Shown here piece by piece: positions 1 through 12,100 of a DNA stretch of 64,000 bases. The notes beneath the pieces were generated by a model, which was not told where the DNA came from, searched no databases, and saw only the letters and a program-made list of their open reading frames with translations. The stretch comes from Rachycentron canadum. Lineage: Eukaryota > Chordata > Actinopteri > Carangiformes > Rachycentridae. Each line of letters begins with the position of its first letter. Positions within the stretch are counted from its first letter, which is position 1. Location: NCBI GenBank assembly GCA_038496675.1, contig CM076668.1, positions 2,499,971 to 2,563,970 of the forward strand, written 5' to 3'. A program made the translations under genes and the position numbers.

Positions 1-717
1 TACTCTTGGCTGTTGGCTTACCTCCAGTGCATTCTGTTCTGTGTGTGTGTGAGTCACAGTTTTAGCATTGTGCTGCTAAAAGCCTCAGAAAGAATTGGAT
101 GCAACTATTCAGTGGTCAATAGAATGGCTGGAGGTCGCCCAAATACAGTAAATGGTATTCAGTGTGTTCAGCAGCTGCTTTCAGTGCATTGCATCCTGCT
201 GTCAGGGTCAGGGCAGCTGCAGTTTGGCTTGGTGCATTCATGTGTATGTACCGTATTTACTAAATGTTCAAGCATTTAGGGGCCCATACTGTGTGTATGT
301 GACTGCTTCTGCACGTTTTTTGGGCTCATGCTGATGAGATGGTGAACGGCTACATGGTAAGAATCTGCTGCAGTGGTTCTCAACTTGGGGTCTGCAGACC
401 ACCATTGGTCCCTAACAAAAATGAGGAACACTGACAGTTCACGACAAGGTCCATTTAGTACCTGCTCTAGAGTCTTCAGTCAAATTCAAGAATGAACTTT
501 GGCCCTTAGCAACATGGACATTAAGACCTTATTAGTGCCCAGAATGAACTGTCTGCTGATGAAGCTCATGTAATGTGATCAAAGGCATCAGAACAGCTAC
601 TAAATGGACCACTGAGTCAAATTGTTGTCAAGATCAGGAAAAAAAAAAGTAACATTCCCAAGATCAAGAGTGAACGTTCATATGACTTCTTTTTTTTTGT
701 ACGATAAACTGTTATAC
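1..717. other. Intergenic sequence without a gene
   Basis: No convincing coding region is visible; the short ORFs here have no recognisable protein character. A terminus resembling hAT elements (CAGTGGTTCTCAAC) starts at 371, but no matching far end was found. Confidence 0.6.
371..420 (+). mobile_element. hAT-like terminal fragment
   Basis: The stretch begins CAGTGGTTCTCAACTTGGGG, a terminus typical of hAT-derived repeats in vertebrates. A similar end (CAGCGGTTCTCAAACTTTTT) occurs at 44878. No target-site duplication or opposite inverted end could be matched, so this is probably a fragment. Confidence 0.4.
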
Positions 718-725
718 AATAGCAC

Positions 726-1368
726 TAGGGGTGTAACGATACGTTTTTACAACAATACGATACGTATCATTTTCCATGATTTCGAAACAATTCAAGAATG
801 ATATTTGTCTCATCTAGAACGATACAATACTATTTAATGACTTGAAATTGAACAATTTTTAACAAAAAAAATTCAACCACTGTGACTGAAATAAATACCT
901 GGATACTGGACAGTGCGGGTTTCTCTTGTAAAGGAATCAGGGATAAATTAATTATAGATATAAACAATGATTAATGGCAAATACATTGACCTTTTATTAA
1001 AAGTGCAACCAGCATTCCTTCTAGTTGATAAATACTGGTTGATCCTGCTGCTATTGTTCTCATTGTCAGTATAAAATGAGTGCAATAATAATAATACACA
1101 AAAATAAAGTGCAACCAACATTTCTTCAGGTTGAACAAACTGTAATCTGCTACTTCTGTTCTCACGGACCGCAAATGCAACATTTCTTTCCAATAAAAGT
1201 GCTCAAAAATATATATATTTATTTTATATTCCATATAAAGTTTGTTGTGCTTAAATACAATGTGCAAATTCCTAGTTTCGATACAATCAATTATATACCT
1301 TGCAAATTGGTTTTAGATCGAAATATCAATCGATACATCAACGTAGTCGATGAATCGTTACACCCCTA
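726..1368. mobile_element. hAT-type MITE, 643 bp, complete with target-site duplication
   Basis: The element starts TAGGGGTGTAACGAT and ends ATCGTTACACCCCTA, perfect 15-bp terminal inverted repeats. It is flanked by an exact 8-bp duplication AATAGCAC at 718-725 and 1369-1376. Eight-bp duplications and TAGGGGTG ends are characteristic of hAT DNA transposons. The interior has no transposase, so it is non-autonomous. It contains two diverged direct copies of a unit of about 100 bp (near 999 and 1108, both beginning AAGTGCAACCA). The exact duplication suggests insertion is not very old. Confidence 0.88.
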
Positions 1369-1376
1369 AATAGCAC

Positions 1377-2794
1377 TAAATAAATAAGAAGCACCTTTTA
1401 TATACAGTTCATGCAAAAGTTTGGGCTCCTCCGAACAAATTCAACATTTAGATTTTTCAAATGGAGAATACAACAACTGCAGCAGATATACATTACAATG
1501 AGCATTTCTTCTAATGTTAATGCAATGTTTCTTTTCATTTAATTATCTAAAAACATTTAATAAAATTAAACAGTAACTGGAGGATGTACTAAAGTCTTAT
1601 TCCTTTAACTTGTTAGGGTTGAAGTGACTTACTGCAAGTTGTAGGAAATGACTCTAAAAAGCTTTCCACATCCTCTGTCTGAAATGTCATTAAGAAATGG
1701 CAGATAAAGGGGGACTGTGGAAGTCGGGACAAGATCTGGAAGAAAAGGCAAATATCACAATACAGTCCAGCTGAAATTTAGAGATGTATCTTAGCATCAC
1801 TGTATTTTTAGCTGAGGGAAGTGAACATTTTTCTGTTACATGGAGAAATGGAGAAATTAAAAGTTATGTAAAAGGAAACATGGTGGGTTTTAGTCCTGTT
1901 TAGAATGGGGTAGAGGTAGATTTCAGCCTCTTGTGGCCAAAATGAGAATTACAAAAACAAAAATACCGACCAAAGGAATTTCACCCCCTCTGTTCACAGG
2001 TGTTCAAGATAAACTTATTTTATCGTAATTTTATGTTTCAGGTGTTAGTGATGCTGCCACTAAACAGCAGCTCAAAGCTTTGTCACATGCCAAAGTACAA
2101 TGTTCAGTAAACAAAGCAGTGAAATGAGGGTCAGACTCGACAGCAGTATCTTTTGCAAAACTGCAAAAATAAAAATTGGTATTATGAAGAATGTTGCATC
2201 TAGTAGGAGCTTTTATATTATTGAATGTCTGTCTAAACCTACTTACTAAAATATTTAAGTCAAGTCATGATAGAAACCGGGGCAGGTGATGTTCATATTC
2301 AGCTTTTAGTCACAATAACAAGATGTTTTTGGAAAAAAAAAGCAGCACCCTGCCATTTGTTACACTGTTGTTGAAAGCTTCTTGAACAGGACAGTGGTTT
2401 AGACGTGGACGTCAAAATTCACCATGAACTGCTTCAAAAAAAAAAAAAAAAAAACACAAGGTGAAGGTTTGGAAACAGCCCACACCCTGACCTGATCATT
2501 ATTCAGTATCTGCGGATAGACCTTAAACATACTCTTTGCACAAGACAGTCCAAAACTATGTCAGATCCTGTGATCCACAAGGGATAGTGGACGCAAATTC
2601 CTAAATCAAGAATAAAAAGGGTCTTAGCTAAAAGAAGTGTTTAAAGATAGGATTAATGCTGACTCAGCAGTTTCCTCAATTTTTTTTGTCCATAAGATAA
2701 AAAGTAACTTTGCATTAACATTTGAAGAAACATCTGTTTGCTGTACTTCAACATATGGTGCCCAAACCTTTACAAACCACTGTACATCAGTGAG
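1377..2794. other. AT-rich intergenic stretch without a recognised gene
   Basis: No supported coding region is seen. It includes an A-run at 2436-2453. If the minus-strand ORF at 2795-2992 is a gene, this stretch may carry its 3' part or 3' UTR. Confidence 0.4.
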
Positions 2795-2992
2795 TCAGGG
2801 GCTCCACAGAGAAACCCGATTAATAAATGATCTGTTATTGGAAAATGTTTGAGAACACCTGATCTCCAGTTTTTCATTCATGCTGGTTAATGCTTCAATC
2901 ATCTGTGCTGCATGATTGTACAGCTGCCGAACAAACCAACAAAACACACAAAAAATCACAGTTAGGTAGATTCCGATCGCCGTGATGGTCAT
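2795..2992 (-). CDS. Candidate single-pass membrane microprotein, 65 codons
   Basis: The ORF opens with ATG at 2992 and has G at position -3. Residues about 4-20 (AIGIYLTVIFCVFCWFV) form one hydrophobic helix. An amphipathic, helix-like segment follows (RQLYNHAAQMIEALTSMNEK), ending near residue 43. The last 20 or so residues look less constrained, and a possible splice donor (CAG|GTG) lies where they begin, so the real protein may splice onward to the left. The ATG is 130 bp from the divergent tdrkh ATG, suggesting a shared promoter. I do not recognise the family. The organisation (N-terminal anchor plus charged helix) resembles small integral membrane proteins in general. It could also be a chance ORF. 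Confidence 0.45.
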   Translation of the reverse strand: MTITAIGIYLTVIFCVFCWFVRQLYNHAAQMIEALTSMNEKLEIRCSQTFSNNRSFINRVSLWSP

Positions 2993-3122
2993 TTCCTTTC
3001 AAAAACAATAACAAATGGCTGACTTCTTCATAAACAGGAGCTAATAAACATGATGGGACACAGAAAGAATAGGTTGGGAACAGTCACAGGCCAAACACCA
3101 CCAGTGGAAGGAGACTTGTGTC
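2993..3122. promoter_or_regulatory. Possible bidirectional promoter / 5' UTR interval
   Basis: Only 130 bp separates the tdrkh ATG (plus strand) from the ATG of the minus-strand microprotein candidate, so any 5' UTRs and promoter must lie in or overlap this interval unless upstream non-coding exons exist. No TATA box is evident. This is inferred from spacing only. Confidence 0.35.
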
Positions 3123-6100
3123 ATGTCTGTGTTTAGGTGGAGCATCCCGCTGGGTGCACAGCGTGTCATGGACGCAGTGAAGGAGGGTCACAAGAGCACC
3201 CTAAGCTCAGGTAAAATGGTGGCCCTGGCTGCGGGGCTGTCTGTTGGCGCCACAGTGGGATACATTGTCTATCGCCACATAAGCAACACCAGCTGCAGTA
3301 AGTATCTGCTTATTTGTTGAATGAAATGAAATGAAATAACTAATTTTCTGTGGTAATTCTCTGATGAGCTTATTCCTGAATGCTTTAACAGACCAGGGGC
3401 CCGACACTGAGGTGTCAAAGATGACGCTCCCTGTGGAAGTTTACAGGAACATGTCCAGATACCAGGCCAAGTTTTTGGATGTGGTGAGTTCTGCAGCACC
3501 ATGATTCTTCATCTAGTGTTTAAAGTTAAAGTGGTGGACAATATTATGACAGCTTCTAAAATATTGATGTTTATATAAACATTTATACAGATAAATGACA
3601 GATGATTTTCTTTATCATCAGTTTGTCAGCCTAATTACAGAAGGCCAAAAGATTAGAAAAAAAAAATTAGAAAATTAGAAAAATTAAGTATTAAATTCAA
3701 AATTAAAAATAATAATATGAACAAAGAGCTATATAAATAAACCAAAAAAATCTTTGTTATTGAGAAGTTTTAGTTCACCTCACTGTCAACCCCCATCTCT
3801 TCAGTCCATCACATGCTTGAATCACTTGTCCAGCTGCTGCTGTAAATAAACACAGACACAGAATCTTAGTTAGTTAGATTTAGACAGCTGGATAGCACGT
3901 GAGCTTGGTTTATTACTCATCATCAAGGTGAACAGCTGAGGAGACAGTGAAATGGAACCTGAATTAAGCAGCTAATGTTGCTGATAACTCTTCATGCTAA
4001 AGGTTTAATTCCTACATTTTACACAATTTCTACACAGTTATTTTATATATTTTTGTAATGTTGAACTCTGTGAGGCTCCGTACAATCGCCATCATCATCA
4101 TCTGTAAAATGTGACAGTCAAATGATTTGTTTTCTCCAACATGACAAAAAAGGGTCAAACCTTCACGTTGAGACCAGCTGTTACTTGTAATTAAAAATGG
4201 CAGAACAATTTAATGTAATTTTACATAGATCAAATGATTGTCTAATAAACCGCTGTTTTCACAGCTAAAATAAGTTTTCTCATAGGGCTTTGTAATGTAG
4301 CTGACATTCAACACCCTCTGTCATTTTCTGCTGCTTGTAAAAGTTTTATTTAACTGATTTATTAACTGGATGCCAATGAGATGGGATATGATGACTTGCA
4401 ACAATCAGTCATTTCACTCAGCTGTCTCTTTGTGTTTCAGGTGACCCAGAAGTCTGGAGCTCATGTGCGGGTTTTATCTGATTCAGGGGAGGCTGGATCA
4501 AAGGCTGTGTGCTTCCTGCTGCAGGGCTCGAAGGAGCAGATCTTGTTGGCCCGTTGTGTCCTGGAGAACCTGGTCACAGACTGTGAACCAGTCACAGAGA
4601 CTTTGGAGGTTCCCCAGACCGCCTTTGGACGGATAATAGGTAACCGCTGAATGTTTTCTAATAGTTAGACTCAACAATTAACCTAAACTGTCTTTGGCCT
4701 GATTATTCTGTATTTTTCTCATTGTTAACAAATCCCATGAACAGTATAAACCAAAGATGTGTGTTAGTCCACCTCTCAGTGCTTTCTGACTTGTACCCTG
4801 TCTGTGGCCCAGAGCCCATTGTTCCTATTTCAGACCTCAGACTTCAGTGTCATTTCTTAAAATGTCACTGTGGTTTTTAGCAGAAAGCAGGAGTGGTGGC
4901 TCAATACACATTTGTTAATCTAGTGAGTATTGGTGGCTTCTTAGCTTCTTCTGAAAACCAGTTACAAACCAGTTGATTTGATAAATAGGATATTAGCTGT
5001 CTGCAGCAGTGAGCAGTGCAGTGGCTGAAAGGCGTTTCACCCTGTTTAGATTTAACTCTGGGCTCCACTAACTAACTCGGATCTTACAGACCTGTTGCAA
5101 GTTGGATCCTAGACTTAAATCAAGGCACACAAATAAGATATAACAACAATAATAAATGGTAATTACAATTTTTATGTTATTAGTTGCGTATCTGTGTGTG
5201 TGTGCTGCAGGTCGTGGTGGAGGGAGTTTGAAACTGATCACCAGGACAACAGGGGCCAAAGTGGCTTGTTCCAAAGAGAAGACGCATGGTCCTGGGGCAA
5301 AGGGTAACGTTACAATCACAGGGACCAGAGAGGAGGTAAAACAGGCCAAGGTGAGTAGGATCCGCTCATTTGGATTGCACATTGTGTGTGGTGGGTGCTT
5401 GTATTTAGTCATGCCGGGATCTGTTTGCAGGAGCTGATTCTAGAGAAAGTCAGAGAGGACATGATGGTGAGGACGAAGATCTCACAGTCATCTGCTCTGC
5501 GCCAGAAACGAGGCCATGCTGTTGTAAGTCAGAGGCCAGACAGCACAGGAACTGAGGCACCAGTGGGTTTAAACAACAACGGTCCCCACGCCCAGACAGT
5601 GAAGAACGGGCTCATTTACTCCTCTGGGACCACAAGAGAGCCAGAACTTATTTATGACAAGATGGAGGAGCTAAAGGTCAGAAACACAGACAGCAAGGAG
5701 GAGGAGGAAGACGATGAGGAGGAGGAGGAGAGTCTGTCCACAGACTCACTCTCTGAAGTTTCCAAGTTTGAAAGTTAGTTCACTGTCGATATATTTGAAT
5801 TGTTAAGACTTGATCCTCACTATGATCTATCCCTGAACGTGCTGGTCTGTGTGTTGTCCAGTTCCCAGCCCAGACCTGAGCTTCCAACCTGATGAACATC
5901 TAGAGGTTTATGTTTCTGCATCAGAGAACCCAAACCACTTCTGGATCCAGATCCTGGGGGTCCGTTCGCTCCAGCTGGACAAACTGACAGAGGAGATGAA
6001 CCGTTTTTACAACAGCAGCGACTACACAGTCAGTACATCTACTATGGTGGTAAGAAGTAATAATTGGAGTTACCAGAGTGTAACTGTACTTATTTTCCTC

Positions 6101-9100
6101 CTCTCCAGGAGCAGAGGGTAGAGACCATCGTTGTTGGGGACATTGTGGCTGCTCCATATCGAGACCATGGTACATGGAACAGGGCCAGGGTGCTGGGAGT
6201 TCTGGCCTCTGGACTCGTGGACCTTTACTATGTTGACTTTGGGGACAATGGGGAACTGCCCAGAGACAGTCTCTGCAGAATGAGGTGAGACAGAAAATCA
6301 GCATACAGTCACTGCACTTTGTTAAATTACACGCTCTTGTGATTCTTCATGTTTGTCAGATTTTGATAGATGTTCTCCACCTTACATCACTTCACATACG
6401 TTCTTAGAAAGAGTAAAAAGTATTTGTTACTGGCCATAAAGTGACCTCAACTACAATGTAAGGGAAGGAGGACAAAGTCAACATCCTTGTTCTGTGCTAA
6501 AATACCAAAAAACTAAACAAATAAAGCATTAATCTTCTAAAATTAGTTTATGTCTTCATCTCTGTGTTTCCTTTGAGAGTATGACCTCTTAGAGGCTATC
6601 ATTTTCCTTGGTCGGGCCCAAGCGTCAACCCTCAGTGAGTCACCCATTGGTTTGTGAACTTTCACACTGTCAATCACACAGTAGCCACTCCCCAATACAT
6701 CCCCTGCTTCATATTTTCCTCTAAGTGGGACCATCATTTAAACAATGAACATCAACTACTACAGACTGAGACCATAAACTCATCAGGAAAACATTTACTG
6801 AGCGAATAAATCAAGGGAGAAGTAGGGACATTTTCACATAGACTTCAATACAATCTGACTTCTTTAACAACCAGTGGAGTCGCCCCCTGATGGACATTAG
6901 AGAGAATGAAGGTTTAAGGCTCCTCAGCACTGGATTCACTTATTAAAGTCTTCATCCACTTTTATACACAGTCTGTGGTTGTGCCCACAATACAGAATGA
7001 GGCTCTTTTTTAAATGGGACTGAAAGTCTCAGTTTGATCATTTGACATGAGCAACTTTGAGCTTTCTGCAGTCTTCACCTCTGCGTGGTCAGCCTCAGCC
7101 ACAACAACCTCACTGTTCAGTTGGACTGCAAGTACACACTAATGCACACTGCATGACTATTGCCAAAGCTTCCATGTTCCAGACAAAATCCCTGAAGTTG
7201 GCACATAATCCAACGACTGGTCCTCTGGTTCAGGCGGCTCAGAGACAAGGCCGCCCGTCATTGTGAGCTCTGCCGACGTCAAACATTTGGTTTACTCATT
7301 GACAAAACCAGAACATTTTGCAGATGAGTCTGAGATGGGAGAGGAGCAGTATCCAGTGAGAGCACACCAGAGTCACACCAGAGGGAAGGAGGCGTCAGAC
7401 ACAAACAGGGTTAAATGAAAATAGTGCACAGCCACTGATTATATCATTAATGCAGTGGGAACTTTATTTTAAGGAAACTGTATTGATGTACTCACCTTGT
7501 ATCTGAGTTTGTGGAATCAAGTTTTTTTCTTGCTGTTCTATCTGCACCTGAAAAACTGACATTGCTTTTTTGCTGAATTTTGAGTTTTTCCAAGTGAAAT
7601 AAGGTTTTGCTTCTGGGATCAGTTGTGTACTTTGTACATCAACACAGCAGCAGATTAATGTCTTATGTTGTGAGCAGTGCATCTATACTCAGATTTCAAA
7701 TTTCTTGTAATCTGCACTTGGCTCATTAATTGTTTATAGGTTATTTTTTTCAAGGCTCCTATCATCTCACACTTAGACACATTACCTCTGTGTATTTGAT
7801 AATGGGCTCTGGTGCATCTGCAGAGTGCATATTGTTGTTCGTGGCATTTAAATATGGCAGGGCTAAGTTATTAACGGCTTTTGCTGCATTAACATTTCAG
7901 GAGCGACTTCCTCAGCTTACCATTCCAAGCTATTGAATGCAGCTTAGCAGGAGTGAGACCACAAGGTAAAGCTATCATCTTAAAATACCTTTATCAAACA
8001 GGCATGTGTCAAAGTAAAATGTGAAAGTAAAAAAAAACCAAAAAACCTGCTGCTTAAGTCTTAATTTAAATTTGTTCTTCTTTTTCTACACATTGCATTT
8101 TGATATTTCCTGACCCGTCTCCCTCCTGTTCTTCAGGGGAGACGTGGACTGAGGCAGCCCTGGATGACTTCGAGCAGCTGACTTACTGTGCTTCCTGGAG
8201 ACCCCTGCAGGCCAAACTGTGCAGCTATTCCCACTCTGAGGTCTCATCCTGGCCCAGTGTCAAACTCTACGTCAACAGCGAGGGCAAGGTCAGATAACTT
8301 TTTATCACTTTGTTCTGTCTCCTGTTTTCTCACACACATCCTGTATATATAAAAAACACACTGCCCATCCCAGACTGTAGACATTGGTGAGGAGCTCATA
8401 CAGCTGGGCCACGCTATCAGCTTCCAGGAAGTTGTGAACGGAAAGATGGAGGGAGACAATCTTGGCTGTCTGCAGAGGATGTTGGTGAGTCACCCAACAC
8501 ACTAAGCCCTCAATAACACAAGTGCTTAAAAGATTTAACTAAAGTGTTGTGCAAGGATTTGTTGGGTTCATTTAAATAAATATATTGTATAATATATAGT
8601 CTAGTATAATTATAGATTGAGTTTGGTCTAGACCTGCTCTGTATGTGAAGTGCCTTAAAGTAACTTTGTTATGATTTTGCGCTATATGAATAATAATTGA
8701 TTGATTGATTAATTGATTGATAGAATGTCATAAGAGTGGGGGCAGTGTTTTATATTTATAAATATCTTCCATAGCAGAAGAATAAGATTATCCTAAAATA
8801 TATTATTGTCAGAGTGAAAATCATTATTCAGATGTTTAGGAAACACAGAATTCTGACTAGGGAGATAAGGCCTAGAAAAAATATTTCAATATTTTTAGTC
8901 CATATCACAATAAACAGGTTGCAGAAATATCAGTCAAGACGAGGAAAAAATAGGTGAAGAGACTCAGCTGATTGTGGATTCATTGATGGGTAAATCCACT
9001 AATAAAAGCTGACTGACCCCTTTTCTGCTGCCAATCAAGTTTGCCTTTCTGTTCAGACTGATACACAACAGCAAGAAGTGATGTCTTCACAGACACACAC

Positions 9101-12100
9101 TTTGATCACTGATTGTATGTTTTTAAATGTTATTTTGGAGTTTTAGCTGACCTTCAGAAGACGGTGTATTCTTGCTGTTTCTGGTTCAACAGCACCGTGC
9201 TGGATGGGTGACGGGTGTGTGTCTGTGCTCTGAGAAACGTTACAGCAGGAGAGAGTGAAAATGTGTGTGTTGCCCTGGATGTTGTGTTTACATCAATGCT
9301 GATCGGAGCCGGAGACTATAAATACCTGTGTCTACTGACATTTGACCCAGGTCTGAATGGTGATTGTAGCCCTTTCCATTGCAGATGAAAGACAGATGTT
9401 AGGGGGTCTTAGTGAGTTTTTGACCAGTGGAACAGGAGCTTTACTAATGTTGCTCCCACAGATGTCAGTGAGGATGTTGGGTAACAAAAGATCTGTGACC
9501 CAGTAAACTAGTGATGACACAGAGTTGGAAAGATTCACAGAATAATTTGTTGGAGGGACAAAAGGAGACACACACTGGATTAACACAGTTAGAAATGTTA
9601 GAGCTGCAACAGGATTCACCCACATGTATGTCAGTCTCTTCAGCTACTTGAAGCAGTCGAGTCAAATACAATCCACAGACACTGATATGACATCTACATT
9701 TTAACAGGGGATAGAACTGTCACATGACATTTACATCAGGCTGTTCATTTATTTATGAGGCTGACTGTGAGGAAATATTACGGAGTCTCAAAAAAGCTGT
9801 GTGTGTGTGAGATCTGGCAGATGTCTCATTGTACAGGTAAAACAGAGTGAAGGGAATGGAGCTGGGAGCAGGAGGAGACATGTCTGAGGTTGATCCAGTG
9901 TTTTCTCTTGGCTAGATCACGATTGCACTGAAACCTGTCTCCCCAACTGTCATACCAAGTTGCAATTTCAAGTTGGACATGAGCAGCATGATAATGTCGG
10001 TTATGTGGGAATAGACTTGACGGAACAATACAAAAACACCAGGAAATTTGCATTTAACACGAGCAGCTGAGACATATGGATCCTTCCCCAGACTCATCTC
10101 TCTCTGAAGAGGAAAAGGATCAGCTCAGGTCCGAGGTAGAGCAGATTCTCTGGATTCCAACACAGAGACCAGAGGTCATATTTTATGCCAGCGACTTGAG
10201 CTTCAAGCTCAAAAAATGAAATGCGTGAACACAGACAGGAAGGTAGCTCTGAACTTCCAACACTTGTGCAGAGACAGTGCCTCGAAGGTGGTTGTGTTCA
10301 GCAATGCTTTCAGATAGAGACACTCTGGAAGTGCATCTGATTGTTCTAATAGGAGAAATGGAAAGTTCTCACCACTTTCTTGGCAGTCAGAGATAGTGAA
10401 AAATTAAGCCAAGTATGAAAAGCTGCAGTTTCCCTCATGGCTTTAACAGTGAGTCAGTCTCACAGACCCCCCATGTTGAAATGTCCCAACTTTACAGCAA
10501 AAATAAACATGTTTACAGCCTGGTACAAAAATATTTTGGTCCCTATAGATAATTTCACCCCGAGGTGAGACTTAATTGAGGACGTGGTCACTTTGAGTGA
10601 CAGGTGGGTGGGCGTAGGCTTGCCACAAACAAGCATCTGAATTCTCCAACTCTTTGCCCATTTTTGGATTAGCCAGGTGTTAGGGGTTGGAGTCAGTCAC
10701 CGGGACAGACACAGCTACACCAAGAGGGACAAAGAGCATCTATTCAGACATTTCAGGTCACAAGGAATCAGCACTTAACACAAACTGTCAAGATCTTTGC
10801 TGGTACGTCACAAAAACAGGACCCCCCAGACTCAGCTAGAACCCAAGAGACACCAGGAACCAAGGACTAACTTTAGGTTCTGCAGGATAGTTCCAGGTGG
10901 AAAAAGTGGTGGAGGTTGCACAGATGTCACAGCAGTTTAAACAAAAGAATGAAGAAGAAAATGTGGTGTGAATGTGGGTCTTTATGGTTCATTAGGTTTG
11001 GTGGAATCAAAGGGGCTTTTAGCTCCCTGATTAATTCCTCTGGTCCCATTGTTCCTGGAAGCTTTGGTTGAAGAGGGTTATTTGTTCACGAGATGACGAC
11101 TCAGCCATCAATGAGCAAACTCTTTCTGCTGGTGGGGAGGTTGAAAGCTCTGGAAAAAAGCTAATATGTGGCCAAACTGACTACGTCATATCAATTATAT
11201 CAGAAGGCAGAAGACGTAGGTGTCAATATCAGTTCAATCATTGACTGAGCAGTTTGAACAGCTGTGTTTCTGTTCGTCTTGCAGGATGATGTGATAGGAG
11301 CATCGTCAGAGCTCAGTCTCTCCTGCATCAGCTTGTCAGGTGAGTACAGTGAGTACATTACAATACATGTGTCAAAAACACCACATTTTAAATCTTGTTT
11401 TAAGGAATATTGATATTTATTTCCATAAACAGTTTTTTAAAAAAGGGCTTCATTAATATTATAATATTTTTTTATTAAGTCAGATTAGAAAACTGTTTAG
11501 ATACTATGTTAATATTTAGTAATCACAGTTTCAGAGCCTGTCTGCAGCCTAATGAAGACCAGTTTGTAATCCCAACAACACTCTGTGAGATTACACTTCT
11601 GTTTTGCCTTTTTTCAGCCATGTCCGATAATGATCTTGTGACACAGACAGTGTTTTTGTCAGCGAAATGATGGATTAAGGGAGTGTCTTTATCCATTAAT
11701 GGCTAATTACTGGAGTGTTAATGAGGTTTGTGCATGTGTGCCCAATTTTTCAATCAGTGAGATTTATAAAACAGAATCATGCATATGTATGCATGTCTTT
11801 AGAAGCCTGACCAAAAGGATGTGTATGTAAGATGCATGTGCATACTCGTAGTTCTAGTCAGGTCTCCTCAGCTCTGCATCTGTTGTCTTATTGTTTGGTT
11901 TCTCTGTTCTGTTCAGTCTCATGGTTCTCACCCAACCTGACTCCAGCAAGTGAAAAATAACTGCTAAATTCACTTTGCCCACCACTTGGCAGCAGACAAC
12001 ATTAGAGCTTAACTAATGAATGTTATGGAGCATTTAGCAGCGAGCAAGTTAATTCTAATGTTTGTCCTTATCTACTGGTTGTTAGATGTACAAGTCCATA

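Larger units (their letters stand above)
8485..11284 (+). other. tdrkh intron 10 (2.8 kb)
   Basis: This is the longest tdrkh intron. It holds a LINE-type tail (8630-8722) and a dispersed repeat (about 9180-9445, also present inverted at about 16290-16600). The remainder, about 9450-11280, shows no gene or recognised element. Confidence 0.75.

Noticed and set aside
1076..1369. 97-codon plus ORF
   Set aside because: It is entirely inside the hAT MITE (726-1368), which is non-coding.
5068..5412. 114-codon minus ORF
   Set aside because: It is antisense shadow of the tdrkh KH2 exon.
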